From: Nitrospirota bacterium
GTDB taxonomy: Bacteria; Nitrospirota; JACRHL01
DNA length: 64,000 bases
Reading direction: 5' to 3'
Assembly: GCA_016212085.1 (NCBI GenBank)
Contig: JACRHL010000020.1
Span: forward strand, 1 to 64,000
Part shown: positions 38,988 to 48,709 of the stretch, in pieces
Position numbering within the stretch: the stretch's first letter is position 1
Layout: every line of letters begins with the position of its first letter
Notes under the pieces: model-generated
The model's database searches: none
Told to the model about the DNA's origin: nothing
What the model saw: only the letters and a program-made list of their open reading frames with translations
Program-made: the position numbers and the translations under genes

Positions 38988-39740
38988 ATGCAATTCTGGT
39001 TCAAGCGTATCCTGTCCGGCGCCGTGCTGTTCGGTGCCCTGCTGCCGGTAGCGGCCCACGCCACCCCCTCGACCCACATCTGGGCCCCATCCACCGACAC
39101 CCAGGCGTTCGGTACCGTTCACCTGACCCACGACGTCTACGCCCCCGTGGACAAGGACTCCGCCGGCAACCGCGTGGCGCCGGTCATCAACCTGGGGCTC
39201 GAGGCGGGGGTCAGCCCGTCGGATAAAGTCGGGGTGGAGGTTGGGTTCGACGTTATCCAGGCTGGCGTCGCCGCCGATGCCAGCCCGGCATACTACAACG
39301 CCAAGGTGGCCACCCCGGAGAACGCCCTGGGCGAGGGCATGCCCGCCATCGCCGTGGGCGGTTACCTGTTTGGCACCAGCAGCGACAAGACCGATTACAA
39401 CGTCATCTACGGCAAGGTGGGGCGCACCTTCGGGTCGCTGGGGCGGCTGTCGGTGGGCTATTACACCGGCAACGACAAGCTGTTGTTGGACGAACTGGGC
39501 AACAAGGCCAACAACGGCGTGATGGCGTGTTGGGAGGACACCCTGTCGAGCGTCTCGGACAATCTGTGGGCCGCCGTGGAGTACATGGGAGGCGACAACT
39601 TCCTGGGCACGCTCAATATCGGCGTTGCCTGGGTATTCACTCCGGAGGTGAGCGTGCTGGCGGGCTATGACCGCCTGAACAACCGCGACCTGACCGGCGT
39701 CGCGGACACGTTCACCCTGCAACTGGACCTGAACTTCTGA
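38988..39740 (+). CDS. putative outer-membrane beta-barrel protein
   Basis: A 250-residue exported protein. The signal peptide runs to VAAHA, with cleavage probably before TPS. The mature part alternates polar and hydrophobic residues as in a small beta barrel (VINLGLEAGVS, VGVEVGFDV, RLSVGYYTG), and ends in a terminal Phe (LQLDLNF), the outer-membrane assembly signal. I do not recognise the family. GAAAGGAAG precedes the ATG. A sigma-54-type promoter upstream suggests control by a specific activator. Confidence 0.8.
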   Translation: MQFWFKRILSGAVLFGALLPVAAHATPSTHIWAPSTDTQAFGTVHLTHDVYAPVDKDSAGNRVAPVINLGLEAGVSPSDKVGVEVGFDVIQAGVAADASPAYYNAKVATPENALGEGMPAIAVGGYLFGTSSDKTDYNVIYGKVGRTFGSLGRLSVGYYTGNDKLLLDELGNKANNGVMACWEDTLSSVSDNLWAAVEYMGGDNFLGTLNIGVAWVFTPEVSVLAGYDRLNNRDLTGVADTFTLQLDLNF

Positions 39741-40041
39741 TTGACGGAGGGCAAGTTTGATGCGTCAGAGGGGCCTGGCGACCCATCTGTGGCCCCGAAA
39801 ATCGTGAGCAACCTGGAGAGGGCTTCCTGCCCGCCTGGAGCATGATGGTGCCGCCCCCATCCATTGGGCGGCACCATGAACAAGAGGCCGCGTTGGGATC
39901 GCTTGCCGGCCCTCAAGGCGGGAAGGCGACGATGAAAGCCGTCACGGGAGGCTTGCCCTGAGGGAACTGTCCCCGCGTCACGATGTCCACACAGGCCGGA
40001 TCATCCGGCGGAAAAAAGCGTGCGCAACCTGACGAATGTGG

Positions 40042-40070
40042 TTGACACGTCCTTTTTGCGCCGATATGTT
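40042..40070 (+). promoter_or_regulatory. promoter of the porin-like gene
   Basis: Consensus TTGACA at 40042-40047, 17-nt spacer and TATGTT at 40065-40070. It predicts a 5' leader of about 150 nt. Confidence 0.8.
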
Positions 40071-40083
40071 ACGGCCACAATAC

Positions 40084-40169
40084 GGCTGCCCGCCTTGGGC
40101 TCAAAGGTGCTGCCGCGTCTCCGGCCAGTGTTTGACCGGAGACGCGGCGTTCCGAAAGGGCGGGCAGCC
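40084..40169 (+). promoter_or_regulatory. structured 5' leader: nested stem-loop in the porin mRNA
   Basis: Outer stem GGCTGCCCGCC (40084-40094) pairs with GGCGGGCAGCC (40159-40169). Inside it CCGCGTCTCCGG (40113-40124) pairs perfectly with CCGGAGACGCGG (40136-40147). The fold ends 60 nt before the ATG. It could stabilise the mRNA, act as a regulatory RNA, or respond to a ligand; it matches no riboswitch I know. Confidence 0.65.
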
Positions 40170-40229
40170 GGGACAGTGTTAGGGCTGACCGCCCTGGGCA
40201 TCGTAAAACGCAACATGAGGAGGACAGGG

Positions 40230-41195
40230 ATGAAAAAGTCTACCATTGCAGCCGTTGCCGCTGCAGCCATGTTCGGCTTTGGCGCAGTGGGCAGCGCCAT
40301 GGCTGACACGACGCTTTCCGGCTTCGCCGACATCAACTACAACGCGTTCCATTCCGACGCCGAGGAAGGTACCTTCGGCGCTGCCGGTGAGTTGGACGTC
40401 GCCGCCGGGGACGACAGCGCCTCCGTGCGCTTCGACCTGGACATCGTCGACGTGCTGAGCACCAACGGCGCATCCGGTGCCGCCGCCCAGACCGCCGGCG
40501 TGGACGTGGAGCAGGCCAACGTGGTCCTGAAGCTGAGTGACATGCTCGGCCTGACCGCCGGTATCGCCAACTCGCCGTTCGGGCGTGAGGGGCAGGATGC
40601 CACCGACATCAACTTCGCTGGCAATGGTCTGCTGTTCGCCCAGCGGCCGCACAACGTGGCCGGTGCCCTGGCTTCGGTGACCCTGAACGAGCAGATCTCC
40701 GCCAACGTGGGTTACATCAACTCGCTGAGCGACATCACCGGCACCGTGAACGCCGCCAACGACGTGGTGGTCACCGTGGCCGCCAACGTGGTGGACGGCG
40801 TGTCCTTGAACCTGGGTTATCTGACTGACTCCACCGATGGTATGAACGGTGACATGATCAACGCCTACGTCAACCTGGGCTTGGTGGAGAACCTGGACGT
40901 GGCGGTGGAGTTCCTGAGCGGCGATCCGGTCAACGGTTCCGGTAATTTCGACAGTGGCTACGGCGTCGTTCTGGGCTACAACCTGGGTAAGGCCAGCGTG
41001 GATGCCCGGTACGAGACCACCACGGCCGAGGGTGCCGGTTCGGACCAGACCCAGTTCTCGCTGGCCGGGAACCTGCACATGTCGGACAATTGCGTGGTGC
41101 GTGCTGATTTCACCAGCCACAACATCGACACGCCGACTGTGCTCCAGACCGCCAACGAGGACACCCTGACCGTGCAGATGGTCCACTCGTTCTAA
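40230..41195 (+). CDS. porin-like outer-membrane beta-barrel protein
   Basis: A 321-residue protein starting MKKSTIAAVAAAAM with a signal peptide cleaved near SAMA-DT. The mature sequence has repeated amphipathic strands (SLNLGYLTD, NAYVNLGLVENLDVAVEF, YGVVLGYNLGKASVDARYE) and ends in Phe (VQMVHSF). This is the general porin pattern; no specific family is recognised. AGGAGG sits 8 nt before ATG 40230. Codons here are less GC-biased than in neighbouring genes, which fits high expression. A terminator follows. Confidence 0.85.
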   Translation: MKKSTIAAVAAAAMFGFGAVGSAMADTTLSGFADINYNAFHSDAEEGTFGAAGELDVAAGDDSASVRFDLDIVDVLSTNGASGAAAQTAGVDVEQANVVLKLSDMLGLTAGIANSPFGREGQDATDINFAGNGLLFAQRPHNVAGALASVTLNEQISANVGYINSLSDITGTVNAANDVVVTVAANVVDGVSLNLGYLTDSTDGMNGDMINAYVNLGLVENLDVAVEFLSGDPVNGSGNFDSGYGVVLGYNLGKASVDARYETTTAEGAGSDQTQFSLAGNLHMSDNCVVRADFTSHNIDTPTVLQTANEDTLTVQMVHSF

Positions 41196-41230
41196 GCGAA
41201 CGGGCAGACCGGACGGTCATCCGTCACAGC

Positions 41231-41264
41231 AAGGCCCCGGGGAGCAATTCCCGGGGCCTTTTTG
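41231..41264 (+). terminator. Rho-independent terminator of the porin-like gene
   Basis: AAGGCCCCGGG / CCCGGGGCCTT, 11-bp stem with an 8-nt loop, followed by TTTG. Confidence 0.92.
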
Positions 41265-41284
41265 TTGGGCGCGGGGGCCGGCAT

Positions 41285-41313
41285 TTGACAGAAACGGCCA
41301 GTTGGGACATAAG
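41285..41313 (+). promoter_or_regulatory. promoter of the Kelch-like protein gene
   Basis: TTGACA at 41285-41290, 17-nt spacer and CATAAG at 41308-41313. The ATG at 41322 lies 8 nt after the -10, so the mRNA would be leaderless or nearly so. Confidence 0.6.
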
Positions 41314-41321
41314 TTGCGCTT

Positions 41322-42569
41322 ATGAACGGGATCGCTCCAACGGGACGCACGGGCCGGCGGCGCCATTCGCCCCTGGCCCGCGCGGGCCTGCTGGCCGCCC
41401 TGCTGCTGGCCGGCGGCTGCTCCGGCACGTCGATCGTGCCGGACACCTTCGACATCATGCCCAGCCGCGTCAACAACGGCATGGGCCGCGCCTTCCACGC
41501 GGCGGTGTGGATGCCGGACCAGCAGAACCTGATGCTGGTCGGCGGTCAGGACAAGGACGGCATCGCCCTGTCCGGCAGCCAGTTCGCCGAGCGCATCGCC
41601 TGTTCCACCTGTAGCTTCATCCCCGAGGGTGCCCTCGATCCCGGCGTGGGGCGGGTGAACCCGGCGCTGGCCACCACCGCCGACGGGGTGCTGATCGCCG
41701 GCGGCCAGGCCTCCGGGGTGGAGCCCGCCAATCCGGGCGCGCCGCCCGCCGTGCTGCCCGTGTCCAGCGCCGTGGCCGACGCGCTCCACTACCGGCCGAT
41801 CAGCGCCTTCGTCGATACGGTCGCGCAGCCGGCCGGGGCCGCCGGGGCCGCCCTGGGCACGCTGAACGGCACCCCCTACCTGAGCGGCGGGCGCGACACC
41901 ACCGGCAACGTGTCCGCCGCCATCCTCGCCTTTAACGGTGCCAGCTTCCTCCACAACTGGGACATGGTCCGCGAGCGCGAGGGCCACACGGTCACGCCCC
42001 TGGCGGACGGCTCGCTGCTGATCGTGGGCGGCTTCGGCCTGGGCGGGTTCGCCCTGCGCTCGGCGGAGTTGTTCGATCCGGTCAACGGCGCGGCGGAACT
42101 GCCGGGCATCGACGGCCCCTGGGAGGATCGCGCCCTGCACACGGCCACCGCCAGCACCGACGGCTGCCAGGTGCTGATCTACGGCGGCGTGAACAGCGGC
42201 GGCCTGGTGGCCGGCCCCGAGCTGTTCACCAGCGCGGGCGCGGGCTGCGCCGGTGACGGCCGGTTCCACGTGGTGCCCCTGGCGGGGCCGGAGGATCGCC
42301 GCGTCTACCACAGCGCCACGCGCCTCGATAACGGCGACGTGCTGATCGTCGGCGGCGTGCTGGACGACGTGGGCACGGTCACCGGCACGGCGCGCCTGTT
42401 CAACTTCGCCTCGCAACTGTTGCGCGACACGGCGGGGCCCCTGTCGTTCCCGCGCTTCGGCCACAGCGCCTCGGTGATGCCGGACGGCTCGGTGCTGGTG
42501 GCCGGCGGCCTGGACGGGGTGTTCGTTCCGGTGACGGAGGTGGAGCGCTATGTGCCCACGTCGTTCTAG
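41322..42569 (+). CDS. Kelch-like repeat protein, probable lipoprotein
   Basis: A 415-residue exported propeller. Repeats read like Kelch/galactose-oxidase blades: GHTVTPLADGSLLIVGGFG, AELFDPV, HSATRLDNGDVLIVGGV, ARLFNF, HSASVMPDGSVLVAGGLDG. The N-terminus is basic (GRTGRRRH) with a hydrophobic core and LAGGC at residues 29-33, an imperfect lipobox; a Tat signal is also conceivable. Function unknown; the NHL protein at 31862 is a second propeller in the window. Start chosen from the promoter spacing; no Shine-Dalgarno. Confidence 0.82.
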   Translation: MNGIAPTGRTGRRRHSPLARAGLLAALLLAGGCSGTSIVPDTFDIMPSRVNNGMGRAFHAAVWMPDQQNLMLVGGQDKDGIALSGSQFAERIACSTCSFIPEGALDPGVGRVNPALATTADGVLIAGGQASGVEPANPGAPPAVLPVSSAVADALHYRPISAFVDTVAQPAGAAGAALGTLNGTPYLSGGRDTTGNVSAAILAFNGASFLHNWDMVREREGHTVTPLADGSLLIVGGFGLGGFALRSAELFDPVNGAAELPGIDGPWEDRALHTATASTDGCQVLIYGGVNSGGLVAGPELFTSAGAGCAGDGRFHVVPLAGPEDRRVYHSATRLDNGDVLIVGGVLDDVGTVTGTARLFNFASQLLRDTAGPLSFPRFGHSASVMPDGSVLVAGGLDGVFVPVTEVERYVPTSF

Positions 42570-42620
42570 GGTGCCCGGCACCCGGCGCGCGCGGCGCATC
42601 TAGGCGGGAACCGGAAGCAG

Positions 42621-44006
42621 GTGGCCAGCGCATCCGGCGTGTCGCCGCTGGCGCGGTTGCGGGGCCTGAAGGCCTCGCCCGCGCGCATCCTGATGGGTGG
42701 CGCGTCCGCCGTGATCCTGCTGGGCACCCTGCTGCTCAGCCTGCCCCAGGCGTCCGCCACCGGCGTGCGCATCGGCTTCGTGGACGCCCTGTTCACCGCC
42801 ACCTCCGCCGTGTGCGTCACCGGCCTGATCGTGCTCGACACGCCCACCGAGATGTCCACCTTCGGGCACGTGGTGCTGCTGTTCCTGTTCCAGGTGGGGG
42901 GGCTGGGCTACATGACCTCCGCCACCTTCGTGGCGGCGGTGCTGGGGCGCCGGGTGGGGCTGCGCAACCGCCTGGTGCTCAAGGAGGCCATGGCCTCGCC
43001 CACCATGGAGGGGCTGCTGCGCTTCGCCACCCTGACCGTGAAGGTGACGCTGGTGGTGGAGGGGCTCATCGCCCTGGTGCTGGCGGCGCGTTTCGCCACC
43101 CGGATGGAGCCGGGCCAGGCCCTGTGGTACGGGGTGTTTCATTCGGTGTCGGCGTTCAACAACGCCGGCTTCGCCCTGTTTTCAGACAGCCTGGGCGGCT
43201 TCCGGAACGACCCGCTGGTGATCGTGTCGATCATGGTGGCGCTGGTGATCGGCGGCCTCGGCTTTCTGGTGCTGAGCGACCTGGAACGCCTGTTCAAGGG
43301 CGAGGTGAAGCGCCTCAGCCTGCACTCGCGCCTCACCCTGTGGATGAGCCTGTGGGTGGGGGTGGTGGGCGCCGTGCTGCTGCTCCTCATCGAGACCAGC
43401 ACCGGCGGCCCGCTGGCCGATGCCGCGGGGCTCGGGCAGCACGCGGAGCTGGCCCTGTTCCAGTCCATGACGGCGCGCACCGCCGGGTTCGCCATCATCG
43501 ACATGAGCTTCCTGTCCATTCCCGCCCTGTACCTCACCATCATGCTGATGATGGTGGGCGGCGGCTCCGGCTCCACGGCGGGGGGCATCAAGGTGACCAC
43601 CATGGGGGTGGTGCTGGCCAGCCTGTGGTCCACCCTGCGCGGCCGGGAGCGGGTGAGCATCTTTTATCGCACGGTGCCCCAGTCCATCGTGCAGAAAAGC
43701 TTCTTTCTGGCGTTCATGGCGTTCTTCCTGGTGACCGGGGTGACCTGGCTGGTGCTGCTGCTGGAGGATTCCCGCTTCATGCCCACCCTGTTCGAGGTGG
43801 CCTCGGCGGTGGCCACCGTGGGCCTCAGCATCGGGGATGGTGCGGGCCGCAGTTTTTGCGCCGGGTTCGGCGATTCCGGCAAGCTGCTGGTGGCGCTGTG
43901 CATGTTCATCGGCCGCCTGGGGCCGCTGACCATCGGCATCGCGGTGCTGAAGACCGAGCACCAGCAGCATTACCGCCGCCCCGAGGAGCGGGTGTTGATC
44001 GGCTAA
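42621..44006 (+). CDS. TrkH/KtrB-family potassium uptake protein
   Basis: The membrane subunit of a potassium transporter. The 461 residues have about ten hydrophobic segments and the four pore loops with filter-like glycines, e.g. TATSAVCVTGL, SVSAFNNAGFAL, MTARTAGF and ASAVATVGLS. It is shorter than E. coli TrkH and closer to KtrB. GTG start with GGAAG upstream. The RCK regulatory gene follows 18 bp later. Confidence 0.92.
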   Translation: MASASGVSPLARLRGLKASPARILMGGASAVILLGTLLLSLPQASATGVRIGFVDALFTATSAVCVTGLIVLDTPTEMSTFGHVVLLFLFQVGGLGYMTSATFVAAVLGRRVGLRNRLVLKEAMASPTMEGLLRFATLTVKVTLVVEGLIALVLAARFATRMEPGQALWYGVFHSVSAFNNAGFALFSDSLGGFRNDPLVIVSIMVALVIGGLGFLVLSDLERLFKGEVKRLSLHSRLTLWMSLWVGVVGAVLLLLIETSTGGPLADAAGLGQHAELALFQSMTARTAGFAIIDMSFLSIPALYLTIMLMMVGGGSGSTAGGIKVTTMGVVLASLWSTLRGRERVSIFYRTVPQSIVQKSFFLAFMAFFLVTGVTWLVLLLEDSRFMPTLFEVASAVATVGLSIGDGAGRSFCAGFGDSGKLLVALCMFIGRLGPLTIGIAVLKTEHQQHYRRPEERVLIG

Positions 44007-44024
44007 CGGGAGGCAGAGGGATTC

Positions 44025-44711
44025 ATGCGCACATTCGCGGTGATCGGATTGGGACGCTTCGGGACGGCGGTGGCCGAAACCCTCGTGGCCAACGGCCAGG
44101 AGGTACTCGCCATCGACATCGACCCGGACAAGGTGGAGCAGATCGGCGACCTGGTCACCCACGCGGTGCAGTGCGACGCCACCGACGAGCGCGCCCTCAA
44201 GGCCATCGGCATCGACAACGTGGACGTGGCGGTGGTCAGCATCGGCGAGGCCATCGAGGCGAGCGTGCTGGTGGTGATGACCTGCATGGAGCTGGGGGTG
44301 CCCGAGGTGATTGCCAAGAGCGGCACCGTCAAGCAGGGCAAGGTGCTGGAAAAGATCGGCGTGCACCGGGTGGTGTATCCGGAGCGCGAGTCGGCCATGC
44401 GCCTGGCCCACGCCCTGGCCACCCCCAACCAGCTGGAGCACCTGGAGCTGGTGAAGGGCGTCGGGGTGGTGGAGATGCCGGTGCCGCCTCGCTACGTGGG
44501 CATGCTGCTGCGCGAGACCCAGATCCGCACCCACTACAACGTGAACGTGGCGGCGGTGGTCCGCTCCCACGGGCTGGACCCGCGCGTGCCCCTGAACGAG
44601 CAGGATCGGGTGAACTTCATCCCCTCGCCGGACGACCTGCTGCGCGAGGGCGACATCCTGCTGCTGATCGGCCACGAGCACGACCTTGCGCGCTTCCAGG
44701 AAGAGCAGTAG
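44025..44711 (+). CDS. TrkA/KtrA-family potassium channel regulator
   Basis: A 228-residue cytosolic ring protein with an RCK N domain (FAVIGLGRFGTAVAETLVANG, the nucleotide-binding GxGxxG) and an RCK C domain. The single-repeat length is that of KtrA rather than double TrkA. GGGAGGCAGAGGG precedes the ATG. It gates the TrkH/KtrB pore encoded just upstream. Its 3' end overlaps coaE by 26 nt. Confidence 0.94.
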   Translation: MRTFAVIGLGRFGTAVAETLVANGQEVLAIDIDPDKVEQIGDLVTHAVQCDATDERALKAIGIDNVDVAVVSIGEAIEASVLVVMTCMELGVPEVIAKSGTVKQGKVLEKIGVHRVVYPERESAMRLAHALATPNQLEHLELVKGVGVVEMPVPPRYVGMLLRETQIRTHYNVNVAAVVRSHGLDPRVPLNEQDRVNFIPSPDDLLREGDILLLIGHEHDLARFQEEQ

Positions 44712-45324
44712 CCGCGTCCTCGGGCTCACCGGCGGCATCGCCGCGGGCAAGTCCACCGTGTCGGCCCTGCTCACGGAGCTGGGCTGCAAGGTGATCTGCG
44801 CCGACGCGCTGGCGCGCCGGGTGGTGGCGCCGGGCAGCCCCGCCCTGGCGGAGATCGCCCGACGCTTCGGGCCCGAATACCTGGACGCCCACGGCGCCCT
44901 GGACCGCGCGCGCATGGGGGAGCTGGTGTTCCACGACGCGGACGCGCGCCGCGCCCTGGAGGCCATCCTGCACCCGCGCATCCGCCAGGCCTTCGCCGCC
45001 GACGTGGCGGCCATCCGCGCGGCCGACCCGCGCGCGGTGATCGTGTACGACGCCCCGTTGCTGCTGGAGGTGGGCGCCGACAAGGAGGTGGAGCGGGTGA
45101 TCGTGGTGCACGTGCCGCGCGCCATCCAGGTGGCGCGCCTGATGCACCGCGACGGCCTGACGGAGGACGCGGCGCTGCGCCGCATCGACGCCCAGATGCC
45201 CGCCGAGGAGCGCCTGCGGGCGGCGGACCACGTGCTGGACGGCACCGCCCCGCCGGACCTGCTGCGCCACCAGCTCGCGGCGATCGTCGCCGCCCTGGAC
45301 GGGCCGGATGCGGGCGCGCCGTGA
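44686..45324 (+). CDS. coaE: dephospho-CoA kinase
   Basis: CoaE phosphorylates dephospho-CoA in the last step of CoA synthesis. Visible are the P-loop LTGGIAAGKSTVS, the CADALARRVV segment and YDAPLLLEVG. The TTG at 44686 is the only in-frame start, giving 212 residues and a 26-nt overlap with the RCK gene. The odd start and overlap leave a small doubt about the exact N-terminus. Confidence 0.92.
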   Translation: MRASRKSSSRVLGLTGGIAAGKSTVSALLTELGCKVICADALARRVVAPGSPALAEIARRFGPEYLDAHGALDRARMGELVFHDADARRALEAILHPRIRQAFAADVAAIRAADPRAVIVYDAPLLLEVGADKEVERVIVVHVPRAIQVARLMHRDGLTEDAALRRIDAQMPAEERLRAADHVLDGTAPPDLLRHQLAAIVAALDGPDAGAP

Positions 45325-45416
45325 AATGGCCGGCGGCGGGTTGCTACACTTGACCCATACGGATACCACCGCGCCGCCATGAGGGCGGCGCCCACAGAGG
45401 GGATCTTTTACCGCGC

Positions 45417-46289
45417 ATGAGCATCAAACCGATCCGCAAGGCCGTCCTGCCCGCCGCCGGGCTGGGCACCCGCTTCCTGCCCGCCACCAAGGCGTCTCCC
45501 AAGGAGATGCTGCCGCTGGTGGACAAGCCGCTCATCCAGTATGTGGTGGAGGAGGCGGTGGCCTGCGGCATCACCGACATCATCATCGTCACCGGCCGCG
45601 GCAAGCGCGCCATCGAGGACCACTTCGACGTGGCCTTCGAGCTGGAGGTGCTGCTGCGCGACAAGGGCAAGGACGACATCCTCAAGGAGGTGCGCGCCAT
45701 CTCCGACATGGCCAACTTCAGCTACGTGCGCCAGCCCGAGGCGCTGGGGCTGGGCCACGCGGTGAACTGCGCCCGCAACCTGGTGGGCGACGAGCCGTTC
45801 GCCGTGCTGCTGGCGGACGACATCATCCACCATGTGCCCACGGCGCTGGAGCAGATGATGGCCGTGTACCGGGAAACCGGCTCATCGGTCATCGGCCTGC
45901 AACAGGTGCCCCTGGCCGAGGTGATCAAGTATGGCGTGATCCTCCCCGAGACCATCTCCGCCGGCTTGCACCGGGTGGTGGACATGGTGGAGAAGCCGCG
46001 TCCGGCGGACGCCCCCTCCAACCTGAGCGTGATCGGCCGCTACATCCTGCAACCGGCCATCTTCGACTGCCTGGACCGCATCTCCGCCGGGGCCGGCGGC
46101 GAGCTGCAATTGACCGACGCCTTGAAGCGCCTGCTCAAGACCCACCAGATCCACGGCCTGGAACTGGTGGGCGACCGCTACGACGCGGGCAGCAAGATCG
46201 GATTTTTAAAAGCCACCGTCGCGCTGGCGCTCGACTCTCCTGAACTGGGCCCGGAATTCCGATCTTATCTTAAGGGCCTCGATATCTGA
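45417..46289 (+). CDS. galU: UTP--glucose-1-phosphate uridylyltransferase
   Basis: Makes UDP-glucose for glycans and LPS. The nucleotide-binding N-terminus KAVLPAAGLGTRFLPATKASPKE is perfect, and VEKPRPADAPSNLSVIGRYIL follows. The 290-residue length is usual. The leader contains a stem GCGCCGCC / GGCGGCGC (45371-45391) ahead of a GAGGGGAT ribosome-binding region. Confidence 0.97.
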   Translation: MSIKPIRKAVLPAAGLGTRFLPATKASPKEMLPLVDKPLIQYVVEEAVACGITDIIIVTGRGKRAIEDHFDVAFELEVLLRDKGKDDILKEVRAISDMANFSYVRQPEALGLGHAVNCARNLVGDEPFAVLLADDIIHHVPTALEQMMAVYRETGSSVIGLQQVPLAEVIKYGVILPETISAGLHRVVDMVEKPRPADAPSNLSVIGRYILQPAIFDCLDRISAGAGGELQLTDALKRLLKTHQIHGLELVGDRYDAGSKIGFLKATVALALDSPELGPEFRSYLKGLDI

Positions 46290-46357
46290 CCCGGCGTCAG
46301 CCCCCCGGCCCTCCCGACCCGTTCCCACCCGGCCCCGCGCCGAGCCAAGGCTCTGTT

Positions 46358-48709
46358 ATGACCGATCTCGAAGACATCGACCCGGAAGGCCTGGAGATTC
46401 CCGCCGAGCTGCCGTTGCTGCCGGTGCGCGACATCGTGGTGTTCCCCTACATGGTGCTGCCGCTGTTCGTGGGGCGCGAGCGCTCCATCGCCGCCATCGA
46501 GGCGGCCCTGGCCGGCGACCGCATGCTGCTGCTGGCCACCCAGAAGGTGCTGGAGGTGGAGGAGCCGAGCCCGGCGGAGATCCACCGCATGGGCACGGTG
46601 GGCCTGATCATGCGCATGCTCAAGCTGCCCGACGGCCGCATCAAGATCCTGGTGCAGGGCATGGGCAAGGCGCGCATCACCGGCTACCGCCAGCTGGAGC
46701 CGTATTTCCAGGTGGCGGTGACGCCGGTGCCGGACGAGCCGGCCACCGAGATCGACATCGAGACCGAGGCGCTGATCCGCAACGTCACCGAGCAGGTGGA
46801 GCGCATCGTCGGCTTCGGCAAGTCCATGGCGCCCGATATCCTGGTGCTGCTGGAGAACATCAAGGAGCCGGGCCGCCTGGCGGACATGATCATCTCGAAC
46901 CTGGGCCTCAAGGCCGAGGTGTCCCAGGAGGTGCTGGAAACCATCGACCCCGTGGCGCGCCTGCGCCGGGTCAACGAGATCCTGGCCACCGAGCTGAGCG
47001 TGCTCACGGTGCAGCACCACATCCAGACCACCGCCCGCAGCGAGATCGACAAGTCCCAGCGCGAATACGTGCTGCGCGAGCAGATGAAGACCATCAAGCG
47101 CGAGCTGGGCGAGGAGGACGACCGCGACCAGGAGCTGGCGGAGCTGAAAAAGGCCATCGAGGCCGCCGCCATGCCCGACAAGGTGGCGAAGGAGGCCCTC
47201 AAGCAGCTGGGCCGCCTGGAGCGCATGCACCAGGACTCCAGCGAGTCGTCCATCACCCGCACCTATCTGGACTGGATGGTGGAGCTGCCCTGGTCGGTGG
47301 CCACCGACGACAAGCTCGACCTGAAGGCCGCCAAGGCGGTGCTGGACGAGGACCACTACGGTTTGGAGCGGGTCAAGGAGCGCATCCTCGAATACCTGGC
47401 CGTGTGCAAGCTCAAGGGGGCGATGAAGGGCCCCATCCTGTGCCTGCTCGGCCCCCCCGGCGTGGGCAAGACCTCGCTGGGCCGCTCCATCGCCCGCGCC
47501 GTGGGGCGCAACTTCGTGCGGGTGGCCCTGGGCGGCATGCGCGACGAGGCCGAAATCCGTGGCCACCGGCGCACCTATGTGGGGGCCATGCCGGGGCGCA
47601 TCGTCCAGTCGCTCAAGGGTGCCGGTTCCAACAACCCGCTGTTCATGCTCGACGAGATCGACAAGCTGGGCTCCGATTTCCGGGGCGACCCGGCCTCGGC
47701 ACTCCTGGAGGTGCTCGACCCGGAGCAGAACAACGCCTTCACCGACCACTACCTGGGCGTGCCGTTCGACCTGTCGAAGGTGATGTTCATCACCACCTGC
47801 AACCAGATCGACACCATTCCCGGCCCCCTGCGCGACCGCATGGAGGTCATCCCCCTGTCCAGCTACACCCTGGACGAGAAGGTGCAGATCGCGCGCCGCT
47901 ACCTGCTGCCCAAGCAGCTGGAGGAGCACGGCATCGGTCCCCAGTACCTGACCCTGTCGGACGCGGTGCTGGCCCTGGTGGCCACCCGCTACACCCGCGA
48001 GGCCGGGGTGCGCAACCTGGAGCGCGAGGTGGCGCACATCTGCCGCAAGGTGGCGCGCGACGTGGCCGAGGGCCGGGACCGGTGCCACCGTGTCACCCCC
48101 CAGAACCTGGCGGGCTACCTGGGCGTGCCGCGCTTCCTGGACGAGACCGACGCCATGCGGCAGGACGAGGCGGGCACCGCCACGGGCCTGGCCTGGACGC
48201 CGGTGGGCGGCGACCTGATCCGCATCGAGTCCACCCTCATGCCCGGCAAGGGGCAGCTCACCCTCACCGGCCAGCTGGGCGACGTGATGAAGGAGTCGGC
48301 CCAGGCGGCCTACACCTGCGTGCGCTCCCGCGGCGACGAGCTGAACATCTCCGCCAGGGCCTTCGCGGAGCAGGACATCCACATCCACGTGCCCGCCGGC
48401 GCCATCCCCAAGGACGGCCCCAGCGCCGGCGTGACCATGGCCGTCGCCATCGCGTCGGTGCACACCGGCCGCCCCGTGCGACGCGACGTGGCCATGACCG
48501 GCGAGATCACCCTGCGCGGCCATGTGCTGCCGGTGGGTGGCATCAAGGAGAAGGTGCTGGCCGCCAAGCGCGCCGGCATGAGCGCCGTGATCCTGCCCCG
48601 TGCCAACGAAAAGGATCTGGCCGACGTTCCGAAAAAGGTTCGAAACGATATAGAATTCGTGTTCGCGGATTCCCTGAACGACGTGTTCGCGGCGGCCTTC
48701 CGCCACTAG
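46358..48709 (+). CDS. lon: ATP-dependent protease La (Lon)
   Basis: Lon degrades misfolded and regulatory proteins. The 783 residues comprise the N-terminal substrate domain ([22 protein letters not shown] begins it), an AAA+ module with Walker [10 protein letters not shown] near 364 and Walker B FMLDEIDK, and the serine-lysine protease domain. The catalytic Ser is near 688 in [11 protein letters not shown] and Lys near 731 in [10 protein letters not shown], 43 apart as in E. coli. Together with the Pup-proteasome operon it is one of two energy-dependent proteolysis systems in the window. Confidence 0.97.
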   Translation: MTDLEDIDPEGLEIPAELPLLPVRDIVVFPYMVLPLFVGRERSIAAIEAALAGDRMLLLATQKVLEVEEPSPAEIHRMGTVGLIMRMLKLPDGRIKILVQGMGKARITGYRQLEPYFQVAVTPVPDEPATEIDIETEALIRNVTEQVERIVGFGKSMAPDILVLLENIKEPGRLADMIISNLGLKAEVSQEVLETIDPVARLRRVNEILATELSVLTVQHHIQTTARSEIDKSQREYVLREQMKTIKRELGEEDDRDQELAELKKAIEAAAMPDKVAKEALKQLGRLERMHQDSSESSITRTYLDWMVELPWSVATDDKLDLKAAKAVLDEDHYGLERVKERILEYLAVCKLKGAMKGPILCLLGPPGVGKTSLGRSIARAVGRNFVRVALGGMRDEAEIRGHRRTYVGAMPGRIVQSLKGAGSNNPLFMLDEIDKLGSDFRGDPASALLEVLDPEQNNAFTDHYLGVPFDLSKVMFITTCNQIDTIPGPLRDRMEVIPLSSYTLDEKVQIARRYLLPKQLEEHGIGPQYLTLSDAVLALVATRYTREAGVRNLEREVAHICRKVARDVAEGRDRCHRVTPQNLAGYLGVPRFLDETDAMRQDEAGTATGLAWTPVGGDLIRIESTLMPGKGQLTLTGQLGDVMKESAQAAYTCVRSRGDELNISARAFAEQDIHIHVPAGAIPKDGPSAGVTMAVAIASVHTGRPVRRDVAMTGEITLRGHVLPVGGIKEKVLAAKRAGMSAVILPRANEKDLADVPKKVRNDIEFVFADSLNDVFAAAFRH

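Larger units (their letters stand above)
39741..40229. other. 489-bp intergenic region with hairpins, promoter and structured leader
   Basis: It holds a 12-bp perfect hairpin ATGGTGCCGCCC / GGGCGGCACCAT at 39845-39877 (no T tract), then a strong promoter at 40042-40070 and a nested stem-loop at 40084-40169. No protein-coding gene is convincing here. Confidence 0.7.

Noticed and set aside
44686-44711. Possible frameshift between the RCK gene and coaE
   Set aside because: Both proteins are complete with proper ends; a short overlap with a TTG start is enough.
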